Below, in pieces: positions 1-7,909 of a stretch of DNA of 64,000 nt (positions within the stretch are counted from its first letter, which is position 1; the number at the start of each line of letters is the position of its first letter). The DNA is from Promineifilum sp. (GTDB lineage Bacteria; Chloroflexota; Anaerolineae; Promineifilales; Promineifilaceae). A program made the position numbers and the translations under genes. The notes under the pieces were generated by a model. The model searched no databases and was not told where the DNA came from. It saw nothing but the letters and a program-made list of their open reading frames with translations. The stretch spans positions 18,464-82,463 of the forward strand of contig JACFOH010000001.1 of assembly GCA_019454405.1 (NCBI GenBank), read 5' to 3'.

Positions 1-874
1 GGTGGTGGCAACATGGAGCACTGAAGATGAGTTTGCTGCGCCACTGGATCGCCCTCGCCAGCGCTTCATCAGTGGCTGTATCGCAAGCATGAAGCGCGAG
101 AACGATGTCGGGCGCTTTGTCCGTCTTGTATTCAATGATCCGTGCTGTCTCGAAGCTCATCCCGTCCCAACCCAGAGACGCGGCCGTATCCGCGTGACGT
201 TCCATTAAATGAGCTTTTGTATCGACACCGACCAGCGTAGCGGGGATGCCCTTGACGGTATTAAGATAATGGTAAGTCGCGAAAGTCAACGCCGCGCTGC
301 CGCAGCCGAGATCGACCATGCTAACCGGTCGGCTGAGTAAGCGATCGACCTCGCCGGTCTCATCTATGAGGCGCAAGAATTCATTAATCTGGCGGAACTT
401 GCGCCGCTGGTCGGCCCGTACAGCGCCGCCGGCCGTCATCACCCCAATGGCTTGCAGGAACGGGGTGGGGTGCTCGTCACTTAGGATGCCGGGTTTGGTG
501 CGATCGTGGGTTAGATCGATCGGAATAGGTTGCCCCTTGCGTTGCTCACGATGGATGATCGGCCGTCCCTTCCGGCTGAACTGCACACGGATGGACTCTC
601 TTGTTGTCGAGACTTGTATGCTTTTGAAGGCGTGAGCCAGCAATTCATCCACATATTCGGCGGCTTCCGCGTTGCTGAAGTTTTTAGTGATGTCTTGCGT
701 GCCATCGAAATAGGAAAATTGAAGATGGCGACCGCTTTTCAGCGAGACTGGCCGGATAGTGACCCGGTCCCAGGGCGGGGTTTCGCCTGAGCGGGTCCCC
801 TGGAAGATAGCCTCGACCAGCGATTCATCGTTCAGGAGAGCGTCGCGAAGAAGTTGTGCGTGAGAATCTGCCAT
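1..874 (-). CDS. class I SAM-dependent methyltransferase, METTL25/GSTCD-like (partial)
   Basis: An open frame of 291 codons starts at ATG 874-872 and runs off the left edge without a stop, so the C-terminus is missing. Reading the minus strand gives an N-terminal domain of about 165 residues, then a Rossmann methyltransferase core with the AdoMet-binding loop VDLGCGSAALTF, the acidic motif VGVDTK at the end of strand 2, and LALHACDTATDEAL followed by APCCHH. The LHACDxATD and PCC(H/Y) motifs are typical of the Methyltransf_32 group. The substrate (RNA, protein or small molecule) cannot be told. No strong ribosome binding site is visible. It is on the same strand as obgE, which lies upstream of it. 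Confidence 0.8.
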   Translation of the reverse strand, partial: MADSHAQLLRDALLNDESLVEAIFQGTRSGETPPWDRVTIRPVSLKSGRHLQFSYFDGTQDITKNFSNAEAAEYVDELLAHAFKSIQVSTTRESIRVQFSRKGRPIIHREQRKGQPIPIDLTHDRTKPGILSDEHPTPFLQAIGVMTAGGAVRADQRRKFRQINEFLRLIDETGEVDRLLSRPVSMVDLGCGSAALTFATYHYLNTVKGIPATLVGVDTKAHLMERHADTAASLGWDGMSFETARIIEYKTDKAPDIVLALHACDTATDEALARAIQWRSKLIFSAPCCHH

Positions 875-922
875 AGGTTGGTTATTGGCGCGGCGCGGGA
901 CCTGGTATTGTTGGTTTAACGC

Positions 923-2191
923 TTACTCGCCCCACTCCAATTCCTGATCGCCGATGTAGACGGTATCGCCAACCTTTACGCCGGCTTCGTTCAGCGCCGC
1001 GGTGACTCCCGTCCGCTCCAGGGCGTTCTGGAAGCGCAATAGTGAGTCATCGTACTCAAAGTAGGTCATGGCGACGATGCGCTCGATCTCCTTGCCTCGG
1101 ACGCGCCAGACATTCCCGTCCTCACGTTTGATCGTAAACGCTTTTTCCTCAACGGGGGGGCGAATGATAATCGGTTCGTCGGCGGTTGACGGCCGCATCG
1201 GAGGAGCGGCGTCGGCCATATGCTTGATTTCATACAGCATCTCCCGCACTCCTGTGCCGGTGACGGCCGAGATGCTCATAAAAGGGTAGCCGGCCTTCAC
1301 AATTTTCGCGCGGATCGAGGATTCCATTTCCTTCACATCCGGTAGATCGATCTTGTTGAGTACGACAAGTTGCGGTTTGGTCGCTAGTTCTGGATTATAG
1401 AGGGCAAGTTCCTCATTGATCGTTGCGAAATCGCCTAATGGGTCGGCCGACATCCCATCCAGCAAATGAATGAGGACACGCGTGCGCTCGATGTGGCGTA
1501 AAAAATCATGGCCCAATCCAACGCCGTCGGCCGCCCCCTCGATCAGTCCCGGGATATCAGCCAACACAATCGTCTCGTACTCATCGACCGTGGCAACGCC
1601 CAGACTAGGTTGGAGTGTGGTGAATGGATAATCGCCGATCTTTGGTCGCGCTGAGCTAAGCGCAGATAGCAGCGTTGATTTGCCTGCATTCGGCACGCCG
1701 ATGATGCCGACGTCCGCGATAAGCTTCAACTCTAACGCCAGCCACATCTCTTCGCCCGGCTCGCCGCGCTCGCCGACGCGTGGCGCCTGCTGCCGGCTAT
1801 TTGCAAAGTGTTGGTTGCCACGGCCCCCTCGACCCCCGGCCAGGAGGATGACTTCCTGTTCCGGTTCGGTCAGATCGGCCAGAACATCGCCCGTCTCAGC
1901 ATTGCGGATGATAGTCCCCAAGGGAACTTCAAGGCGCAAATCTTCGCCGTTCGCGCCAGTCATCCGTTGCTTCGCCCCATGAACCCCGTTGCCGGCCCGA
2001 TAATGTTTATTTCGCTGGAATTTGGCCAGGCTATTCAAGTGGGGTGAAGCGATGAAGATAACATTGCCGCCGCGACCGCCGTCGCCGCCGTCGGGTCCGC
2101 CCTGACGCACGAATTTCTCACGGCGAAAGCTGATCATGCCGTTGCCGCCGTTGCCGCTGCGAACCAATATTTTAGCCTCATCGAAGAACAT
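923..2191 (-). CDS. obgE: GTPase Obg/CgtA
   Basis: Essential GTPase of 50S subunit assembly and stress control. The 422-residue protein has the glycine-rich Obg fold (about residues 1-158), then a G domain with P-loop GVPNAGKS (165-172), switch II DIPGLIEGA (212-220) and NKID (279-282). The last 80 or so residues form the OCT domain, which is found in Firmicutes, Thermus and Chloroflexota but not in E. coli. The start ATG at 2191 opens with the typical MFFDEAKI. It lies 24 bases downstream of the DUF177 gene on the same strand, and the two probably share a promoter near 2774-2782. Confidence 0.97.
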   Translation of the reverse strand: MFFDEAKILVRSGNGGNGMISFRREKFVRQGGPDGGDGGRGGNVIFIASPHLNSLAKFQRNKHYRAGNGVHGAKQRMTGANGEDLRLEVPLGTIIRNAETGDVLADLTEPEQEVILLAGGRGGRGNQHFANSRQQAPRVGERGEPGEEMWLALELKLIADVGIIGVPNAGKSTLLSALSSARPKIGDYPFTTLQPSLGVATVDEYETIVLADIPGLIEGAADGVGLGHDFLRHIERTRVLIHLLDGMSADPLGDFATINEELALYNPELATKPQLVVLNKIDLPDVKEMESSIRAKIVKAGYPFMSISAVTGTGVREMLYEIKHMADAAPPMRPSTADEPIIIRPPVEEKAFTIKREDGNVWRVRGKEIERIVAMTYFEYDDSLLRFQNALERTGVTAALNEAGVKVGDTVYIGDQELEWGE

Positions 2192-2215
2192 GATAGATCG
2201 TCCCTTCTTCGGTCA

Positions 2216-2737
2216 TCATTCGCCGTTCCGGTCTATGTTCAGCAACGACTGCAGAACAGAAAGCCGTGGGTCGACGTCATCTTCTGCACAACCGCAGTCG
2301 CCGTAATTCAGGTTGGCGCCGCATTCCTGGCACAAGCCCTGGCAATCTGGCCGGCATAACACCTTGATCGGTACGCTCAGCAGGCTTAACTCGCGAACCA
2401 ACGGCGCGAGGTCGATGATGCCATCTTCACCTACGCGGGCCTCGCCTTCCGGGGCGTCCTGTGGCGGATAGTAATATAATTCATCGATCGATATGTCGAC
2501 GGGCACAATGGCCTCGTCCAGACAGCGCACGCACTCCATGCTCATCGAGCTTTCCAGCTTGCCCTGCAGATAAATGCCCTCGGTTGTTCGCGTAGCTGTG
2601 ATGGAGCCTTGCAATGGAGCCAAAGTTACGTCATCGCTAAGTTGGACGCTGGGATAATTGAGCTCGATTAGCCGGCTGGTGCCGTAATCGGCTTCCAATA
2701 GAAAACCGAAATTGAAACGCAAGCGCGACAACTTCAT
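2216..2737 (-). CDS. yceD: DUF177/YceD family protein
   Basis: The 173-residue protein belongs to the DUF177 (YceD) family, whose members usually precede rpmF (L32) and are linked to 23S rRNA accumulation in plants and bacteria. It has the family's CVRCLDEA motif in the middle and a C-terminal cysteine cluster (CRPDCQGLCQECG, then CGC) that looks like a zinc site. No rpmF follows: the next gene is obgE, another ribosome-assembly factor, which supports a ribosome-linked role. The assignment to the family is firm; the biochemical function is unknown. Confidence 0.85.
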   Translation of the reverse strand: MKLSRLRFNFGFLLEADYGTSRLIELNYPSVQLSDDVTLAPLQGSITATRTTEGIYLQGKLESSMSMECVRCLDEAIVPVDISIDELYYYPPQDAPEGEARVGEDGIIDLAPLVRELSLLSVPIKVLCRPDCQGLCQECGANLNYGDCGCAEDDVDPRLSVLQSLLNIDRNGE

Positions 2738-2773
2738 CTTACACCTTCCGACTCAGTTCGGGATAGAATGTAA

Positions 2774-2782
2774 AGTATAGCA
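2774..2782 (-). promoter_or_regulatory. extended -10 promoter element for yceD-obgE
   Basis: On the minus strand the sequence reads TGC-TATACT, an extended -10 hexamer, about 37 bases before the DUF177 start codon. No convincing -35 is seen. Inferred from consensus only. Confidence 0.45.
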
Positions 2783-2825
2783 TAGCCGGCTCAATCTGCG
2801 CAGCCGGTGGACGAGGGTATCAGTA

Positions 2826-3449
2826 GTGACTAAGAAATACACTCGGCAATTATTAGTTGCCACTCACAATCCGGGAAAGGTTGCCGAATATGCCGACCTC
2901 CTTGAGGATGATCGCATCGACTGGCTATCCCTTGATGATGCCGGGATTATTAACTACGCGGATGAGGCTGGCGCTACTTTTCAGGAGAACGCTGAAATCA
3001 AGGCGTCCGTCTATGCTCGACAGAGCGGCCTCTTGACGTTGGCGGATGACTCCGGCCTGGAGGTAGATGCTTTGGGTGGAGCGCCGGGCGTCATGACCGC
3101 GCGCTATGGTGGGGAGGGCCTTACGCCGGCCGAACGGTACCTTCGATTGCTCGAGGCTCTGGTGGACGTTCCCGAGGCCGAACGTACCGCCCGGTTTCGT
3201 TGCGTGATCGCGCTGGCTGCGGCCGATGGAACGATCCTTGGCTCAGCCGAAGGCGTTTGCGAAGGACAGATCGCTCTCGAGCCTATGGGAGAAGGAGGTT
3301 TTGGCTACGATCCGGTCTTTTATTTGCCCGGGAGAGGGGTGACGATGGCTCAACTCCCGGCAGGGGAGAAGCATCGCATCAGCCATCGCGGTCGCGCTGC
3401 CTACTCTATTGGCCCGCTTCTTCGCCGGACGCTTCGAGAGATGGAATAG
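2826..3449 (+). CDS. rdgB: RdgB/HAM1 family non-canonical purine NTP pyrophosphatase (XTP/dITP diphosphatase)
   Basis: Hydrolyses XTP, dITP and ITP to the monophosphates and so keeps deaminated purines out of nucleic acids. The 207 residues match the family length. Motifs seen are the N-terminal ATHNPGKVAEY, the metal-binding LADDSGLEVDAL, GYDPVF and the C-terminal SHRGRA. The start is GTG at 2826, giving MTKKYTRQLL before the first strand. It is transcribed divergently from the DUF177-obgE pair and converges on the alpha/beta hydrolase that follows. Confidence 0.95.
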   Translation: MTKKYTRQLLVATHNPGKVAEYADLLEDDRIDWLSLDDAGIINYADEAGATFQENAEIKASVYARQSGLLTLADDSGLEVDALGGAPGVMTARYGGEGLTPAERYLRLLEALVDVPEAERTARFRCVIALAAADGTILGSAEGVCEGQIALEPMGEGGFGYDPVFYLPGRGVTMAQLPAGEKHRISHRGRAAYSIGPLLRRTLREME

Positions 3450-3485
3450 AATAATCGCTTGTCATTCGCGAGAATGCACGAGCTT

Positions 3486-4268
3486 TTAGCGAGCTTTCAA
3501 TTCTGTCGAAGCCTTGTCATTGATAAAGTCGGCGATTAAGCTCTTCACATCGTCGGGTCTTTCCAGCATGGCAAAGTGGCCAGTTCCTTCCAGGGTAATC
3601 AGTTGAGCTTGGGGCAGACCTGCCGCCAGTGATTCCGAGAATCGAAGAGGCGTCATGCGATCCAGAGCGCCGGCGATGACGAGTGTGGGGATATCGATAG
3701 CTGATAACCTGGGCCTCAGATCAAACCGGTTGCAAGCGAGAAAGTCTCCGAAAACGGTCGTAGCATCGGTCGCTTGTGCTTCGCGCTGGATGATGCCTTG
3801 TAACTCGGCGGTTGCTTGCCCCAACCCGTTGGCGGCGACGAATGCGGCCAGTTCGTCCGGGGCATTGATTGCGTTCCGCAGCACTGATTCATGAACCGGC
3901 ATTCGTGCGCTGGCTCCGAGCAGGGCCAGGTTGCGTACATCCGCTGCCCCGCGAAGAGCGATGGTCAGGGCGATCGCGCTGCCCATCGAATGGCCGACTA
4001 ACGTGACATTTTCCAATCCTAATGCGGCGATAAATTCTTCGGTCGCGGCGGCATATTGCTCGATCGTGCGGCGGCCCGGCGGGGTTGAGCGACCGTGCCC
4101 CGGCAGGTCTAGTGCCATCACTCGTATGTCGGGAATGTTGAAAAATGTTTGTGGCCAGATGGCATGGGAGCCGGCCGCGCCGTGGATCAATAACATGGTT
4201 GGGGTTTTGCTGGGCGGCCGACGATCGGCGAAAAACAGTTTGTGATGATCTAAATGAAGGGAAGGCAT
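3486..4268 (-). CDS. alpha/beta hydrolase
   Basis: A 260-residue single-domain alpha/beta hydrolase without a signal peptide, so probably cytoplasmic. The oxyanion motif LIHGAAGSHAIW is at about 27-38, the nucleophile elbow GHSMGS puts Ser at 94, and the catalytic His is in GTGHFAMLERPD near the C-terminus; an Asp in IAGALDRMTP completes the triad. It resembles 2-hydroxymuconate-semialdehyde hydrolase, haloperoxidase and lipase-like members, which cannot be separated by motif. It is divergent from murA, with a TATAAT at 4277-4282 on its strand. Confidence 0.85.
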   Translation of the reverse strand: MPSLHLDHHKLFFADRRPPSKTPTMLLIHGAAGSHAIWPQTFFNIPDIRVMALDLPGHGRSTPPGRRTIEQYAAATEEFIAALGLENVTLVGHSMGSAIALTIALRGAADVRNLALLGASARMPVHESVLRNAINAPDELAAFVAANGLGQATAELQGIIQREAQATDATTVFGDFLACNRFDLRPRLSAIDIPTLVIAGALDRMTPLRFSESLAAGLPQAQLITLEGTGHFAMLERPDDVKSLIADFINDKASTELKAR

Positions 4269-4276
4269 AGCATAGC

Positions 4277-4282
4277 ATTATA
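4277..4282 (-). promoter_or_regulatory. -10 element for the alpha/beta hydrolase
   Basis: A perfect TATAAT reads on the minus strand, ending 8 bases before the hydrolase ATG (4268). This spacing would give a leaderless or nearly leaderless transcript. Confidence 0.5.
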
Positions 4283-4287
4283 GCGCG

Positions 4288-4316
4288 TTTGCCCACAGCA
4301 ATCGTGCTGATACAAT
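4288..4316 (+). promoter_or_regulatory. promoter of murA
   Basis: TTTGCC (4288-4293), a 17-base spacer and TACAAT (4311-4316), with TGA directly before the hexamer making an extended -10. It sits 45 bases before the murA ATG and overlaps the divergent hydrolase promoter region. Confidence 0.5.
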
Positions 4317-4361
4317 GACAAAAATAACCGGGGCGAGCATCCCCGCTTTGGGAAAAGAGCC

Positions 4362-5657
4362 ATGAGTAAATTTATCATTGAGGGTGGACGGTCGTTGAAT
4401 GGCGTGGTCAAGGCGAGCGGTAACAAGAACGCGGCCCTTAAGCTCTTGCCGGCTTGTTTGTTAACCAGCGAGCCGGTTATTTTACATAATATCCCGGAAA
4501 TTAGCGATGTCCAGAATACGATCAGAGTTCTGCTAGATCTTGGGGTTGAGATGACCGATCTGGGTGATGGAAGTTGGCGAGTGCATGCCCAAAACGTCAC
4601 CAAAACGGCTCTCGATCCGATGCTGGCGGGGCAAACTCGGGCATCTTTCGTTTTTGCGGGGCCGATGCTTGGCCGGATGGGTAGCGTTCGATTGCCTATA
4701 CCCGGCGGGGATGTCATCGGTGGCCGCCCCCTTGACACTCACGTTCAAGCATTGACGGCTTTGGGAGCCAGTGTCAGCATGAGTCAGCGCGGCGTCTTCG
4801 AGATGGAAGCCGCGCAATTGCACGGTGCGGGCCATCTCCTGCTGGCCGAAGCTAGCGTGACCGCCACTGAGAACGCCATCATGGCTGCCGTCCTGGCCAA
4901 GGGCGAGACCGTTATTTATAACGCCGCCTGCGAGCCACATGTACGTGATCTATGCGCCTTCCTCAAGTCGATGGGGGCGGATATCGAGGGGCTTGGCAGT
5001 AATCGACTGATTATTAATGGCGTTGACCGATTGAGTGGAACCGAATTCCGCATCGGCTCTGATTTTATGGAAGTTGGCAGTTTCATCGGCGCAGCGGCCG
5101 TCACTGGGGGTGAGATTCGCATTCAGGACGCGCAGCCCCAAAATTTGGGGATGATCCGCCTGGTTTACGAACGTATGGGCGTACACTGGTACGATGACGG
5201 GGATGATATCGTCGTTCCTGCCGATCAGGAGATGGTTATCCAGGAAGGCCTGGGTGGTCGTATTTCTGAGATCAAACCGCATCCCTGGCCGGGCTTCCCC
5301 CCAGATCTGATGAGTATCGCCGTCGTGATGGCGACTCAGGCCAAAGGAGCCGTTTTACTCCATGACTGGATGTATGAAAGCCGGTTCTTTTTTATTGATC
5401 ATCTAACGTTTATGGGCGCGCGGGTGGTCTTATGTGATCCGCATCGGGTATTGGTGCATGGGCCTAGCAGACTGTATGCCAACCCCTCCGGCGTTCCCAG
5501 CCCGGATATTCGTGCTGGCATGGCGATGGTTCTGGCCGCCTTGTGCGCCCGTGGGACCAGCACTATTCATAATATCCAGCAGATCGACCGCGGGTATGAG
5601 CGGATAGAAACCAAGTTGCGCGGGTTAGGGGCCGATATTGTTCGTGTTGAGGAGTGA
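4362..5657 (+). CDS. murA: UDP-N-acetylglucosamine 1-carboxyvinyltransferase, Asp-loop variant
   Basis: First committed step of peptidoglycan synthesis: transfers enolpyruvate from PEP to UDP-GlcNAc in the cytoplasm. The 431-residue length is normal. The active-site residues of E. coli MurA have counterparts: Lys22/Asn23 (KASGNKNAALKL), the catalytic Asp in HPWPGFPPDL, Arg in ESRF and Arg in DIRAGMA, plus the C-terminal IDRGYERIETKLRGLGA. The exception is the loop cysteine (Cys115 in E. coli), which is Asp117 here (PGGDVIGGRP; codon GAT at 4710-4712). Asp at this place is known in Mycobacterium tuberculosis and Chlamydia and makes MurA insensitive to fosfomycin. The start follows GGGAAAAGAGCC. 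Confidence 0.95.
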   Translation: MSKFIIEGGRSLNGVVKASGNKNAALKLLPACLLTSEPVILHNIPEISDVQNTIRVLLDLGVEMTDLGDGSWRVHAQNVTKTALDPMLAGQTRASFVFAGPMLGRMGSVRLPIPGGDVIGGRPLDTHVQALTALGASVSMSQRGVFEMEAAQLHGAGHLLLAEASVTATENAIMAAVLAKGETVIYNAACEPHVRDLCAFLKSMGADIEGLGSNRLIINGVDRLSGTEFRIGSDFMEVGSFIGAAAVTGGEIRIQDAQPQNLGMIRLVYERMGVHWYDDGDDIVVPADQEMVIQEGLGGRISEIKPHPWPGFPPDLMSIAVVMATQAKGAVLLHDWMYESRFFFIDHLTFMGARVVLCDPHRVLVHGPSRLYANPSGVPSPDIRAGMAMVLAALCARGTSTIHNIQQIDRGYERIETKLRGLGADIVRVEE

Positions 5658-5754
5658 AACCCGCCTGTGCTTTGATTCGTATCGTTGCTTATCTGTCTGG
5701 CGGTGGTTCGATATAAGTTTTGACGTATAAGTGAACCGGAATCACGCACGCCAT

Positions 5755-5784
5755 TTGACCAAGGAGCGTTCTTTGCGCTATAAT
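5755..5784 (+). promoter_or_regulatory. sigma-70-type promoter of the rpmH operon
   Basis: TTGACC (5755-5760), an 18-base spacer and a perfect TATAAT (5779-5784). This is the best promoter in the window and implies a 5' leader of about 100 bases before rpmH. Confidence 0.75.
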
Positions 5785-5791
5785 AATGCAT

Positions 5792-5817
5792 TGCTTCTCT
5801 GGCTTTTCGGCGAAGCA
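5792..5817 (+). promoter_or_regulatory. upstream hairpin of the rpmH leader
   Basis: TGCTTC (5792-5797) can pair with GAAGCA (5812-5817) right at the expected 5' end of the transcript. It may be a 5' protective hairpin or part of a switch with the terminator-like hairpin further down. Confidence 0.4.
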
Positions 5818-5854
5818 TATATGGGTTTGCTTTCAATTTGATGGCATAGATCAA

Positions 5855-5878
5855 CGGGGCAGTAGGCCCTGTTTTTTT
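5855..5878 (+). terminator. terminator-like attenuator in the rpmH leader
   Basis: CGGGGC (5855-5860) pairs with GCCCTG (5866-5871) across a 5-base loop and is followed by seven T residues (5872-5878). This is the form of an intrinsic terminator, but it stands 12 bases before the rpmH start codon and directly against its ribosome binding site, so it would act as an attenuator rather than the end of murA alone. Confidence 0.6.
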
Positions 5879-5890
5879 GGAGAGAACGAG

Positions 5891-6112
5891 ATGACAAAAC
5901 GTACATACCAACCGAAGATCCGTCGCCGTATGCGCGTACACGGATTTCGCACCCGGATGGCAACGCAGGATGGTCGCGACGTACTCAAGCGGCGTCGGGC
6001 TCGCGGTCGTCGTTCGTTATCGGTATCCATGAATAACCACGTCAAGCGGGTAAACTGGAACGGCACTTCTGCCACGGCCTATCGCTCTGTGAAGCGATAT
6101 GGCGGCGGCTGA
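5891..6112 (+). CDS. rpmH: 50S ribosomal protein L34 with C-terminal extension
   Basis: Small basic ribosomal protein, with the family signature [21 protein letters not shown] and then [19 protein letters not shown]34 normally ends here, at about 46 residues. This frame continues without a stop for another 27 residues ([10 protein letters not shown]... to RYGGG), giving 73 in all. The start ATG 5891 follows GGAGAG; an ATG farther upstream in frame (5786) lies in the leader and is rejected. First gene of rpmH-rnpA-yidD-lipoprotein-yidC-jag. A sequencing frameshift near 6030 could fake the extension, but no alternative stop frame is obvious. Confidence 0.93.
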   Translation: MTKRTYQPKIRRRMRVHGFRTRMATQDGRDVLKRRRARGRRSLSVSMNNHVKRVNWNGTSATAYRSVKRYGGG

Positions 6113-6134
6113 TTGATTATCACTGTGATCCCAT

Positions 6135-6521
6135 ATGCTGCCATCCCGTTCCCGTCTGCGACGCTCGGCCGATATCGGTCGTGTCAGGCAGCGCGGGCGA
6201 CGCTGGCCGCATCCGTTGATTGTCCTGTTCGTTGACAAGCAGCTCGATAATGAATCGGCTGACAGCCGTTTCGCTTTTGCCGTTGGCCGCCATATCGGGA
6301 AGGCCGCTCGGCGAAACAGGGTGAAACGTAGGCTAAGGGAGAGCGTGCGCCTGGTTCTTGATCAGCTTGAGCCGGGGTACGATTGCCTGATTGTAGCTCG
6401 TCCGGGGGCCTCGACGGCCGATTATGAGATGCTGGAACAAGCCGTATGCCAATTATTGATGCGGGGCGGCGTGTTAAAACGTAGGGGTGGGGAATCCGTG
6501 TCTGAAGGATCACAAGCGTGA
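6135..6521 (+). CDS. rnpA: ribonuclease P protein component
   Basis: Protein cofactor of RNase P, which matures tRNA 5' ends. The 128-residue basic protein has the diagnostic RNR motif in [16 protein letters not shown] (about residues 56-71) and the opening [20 protein letters not shown]. It lies 22 bases after rpmH, the near-universal bacterial order, and its TGA overlaps the GTG of yidD (GTGA), so the two are translationally coupled. Confidence 0.95.
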   Translation: MLPSRSRLRRSADIGRVRQRGRRWPHPLIVLFVDKQLDNESADSRFAFAVGRHIGKAARRNRVKRRLRESVRLVLDQLEPGYDCLIVARPGASTADYEMLEQAVCQLLMRGGVLKRRGGESVSEGSQA

Positions 6522-6727
6522 AACAGTTAGCCTTATTATTGATTAAACTGTACCAGAACACAATCTCACGAGTGCTTCCGCCGAGTTGCCGGTTTACGCC
6601 TTCGTGTTCTGTCTATGGATATCAGGCGATCGAAAAATATGGATTCTTCAAAGGCGGCTGGATGGCTATCAAGCGCATCAGCCGCTGCCATCCATTTAAC
6701 CCGGGGGGATATGATCCGGTTCCTTGA
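6518..6727 (+). CDS. yidD: membrane protein insertion efficiency factor YidD
   Basis: 69-residue YidD, a membrane-associated helper of YidC-dependent insertion. It shows the family pattern [38 protein letters not shown] and the ending [14 protein letters not shown]. Its GTG start (6518) overlaps the rnpA stop by four bases. Confidence 0.95.
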   Translation: MKQLALLLIKLYQNTISRVLPPSCRFTPSCSVYGYQAIEKYGFFKGGWMAIKRISRCHPFNPGGYDPVP

Positions 6728-6739
6728 CGGAGGTGTTCA

Positions 6740-7891
6740 TTGCGCAAATTGAGTTGGTCGCTACGGCGGCCCGCGCTCTGGCTGGTGCTGGTTGTCGGCG
6801 TACTATTGTTGTCCGCTTGTGGTAGCCGCATCACCAATACAAACTGGGCCGGCTTGTCCTCGGACGGGAGCCGGGTTTATCTGGCTTTTGGCCCACAAGT
6901 TCTCGCTTACGACCCCGAGACCAAGACTCAGAGCTGGATTTATCCGGATAAACAGGGCACAGTCCAGTTTTATTCCGCTCCGTTGGCCCAGGACAACCGG
7001 GTCATCCTTGGGGATTATGGCCGGCCAGGGGGGCTTTTCTCGCCTCGCGTGACGGTTTCTATTTACGCCCTGGAAAATGTTGAGTCGGGGACTCCAAGAG
7101 AGTTGTGGATTGACTCTGAGTCCGCGGCCGACAAGATCGTCGCGCCCCCGCTACAAGTAGGCGATCAAGTGTTTGTGGGCACGGCCGATAATCATGTCCT
7201 GGCTTTAAATGTGGATGATGGTCATCTCAATTGGGACTTTACGGCGGGGCATGCGATCTGGGGACAGCCGGCGTATCGGGACAATATCCTATATGTCGCC
7301 TCAATGGATTGGTCCGTCTATGCGCTTGATGCGGCTACGGGCCAGCAGATCTGGAAAACCAGGCTAGATGGCGCACTGCCTAGCGGTCCCGTGCTCGGCG
7401 ATGATTTACTCTATGTTTCCAGCTTTGGAGGCAGCGCCCACGCTCTTAACCTTAAGAGCGGAGATCTCGTTTGGTCCGCTCCAGCCAGTAGCGTGGTTTG
7501 GGGGGCGCCTGCGTTAGCTGATGGTACCGTGTACTTCTCTGATATTCAGGGAGATTTGCACGCGGTCGACGCCAAAACCGGCGAAGAGAAATGGATTAAG
7601 GCAACCGGGGCGCGAGTTCAAGCGACACCGGTCGTTGTTGGCGATGCCGTCTACGTTGCTTCACAGACGACCGACAGCCCGCCGGCAGGTATGTTGTCAG
7701 CCTACTCGATTGCTGATGGCAATCAATTGTGGTCGCAAAAGGTACAAGCTCCGCTCGCGACCACGCCGGTAATCGTTGGCGGAGATAGTATCGTAGTGGG
7801 GACACAAGACACGGCCGCCCTGCTAATTGGATTCAACCTGGCGACGGGCCAGGAACTCTGGCGCTATGCGTTGCCGGAGACGGGTAAATAG
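6740..7891 (+). CDS. lipoprotein with PQQ-like beta-propeller repeats
   Basis: A 383-residue exported lipoprotein. The N-terminus has basic residues, a hydrophobic stretch and a lipobox LLSAC with the lipidated Cys at 27. The mature part contains about seven repeats of the type VYALDAATGQQIWKT / VLALNVDDGHLNWDF, the W-motif repeats of a PQQ-type or BamB-like propeller. No catalytic residues are evident, so a scaffold role is likelier than dehydrogenase activity. The start is TTG (6740) behind a strong GGAGG. Its position between yidD and yidC suggests a part in envelope protein biogenesis; that is inference. Confidence 0.85.
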   Translation: MRKLSWSLRRPALWLVLVVGVLLLSACGSRITNTNWAGLSSDGSRVYLAFGPQVLAYDPETKTQSWIYPDKQGTVQFYSAPLAQDNRVILGDYGRPGGLFSPRVTVSIYALENVESGTPRELWIDSESAADKIVAPPLQVGDQVFVGTADNHVLALNVDDGHLNWDFTAGHAIWGQPAYRDNILYVASMDWSVYALDAATGQQIWKTRLDGALPSGPVLGDDLLYVSSFGGSAHALNLKSGDLVWSAPASSVVWGAPALADGTVYFSDIQGDLHAVDAKTGEEKWIKATGARVQATPVVVGDAVYVASQTTDSPPAGMLSAYSIADGNQLWSQKVQAPLATTPVIVGGDSIVVGTQDTAALLIGFNLATGQELWRYALPETGK

Positions 7892-7909
7892 TCCAAAGGG
7901 AGCGTCGCC

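Noticed and set aside
5680..5730. GGTTCGAT resembling a tRNA T-arm downstream of murA
   Set aside because: No cloverleaf, acceptor stem or anticodon arm can be drawn around it.
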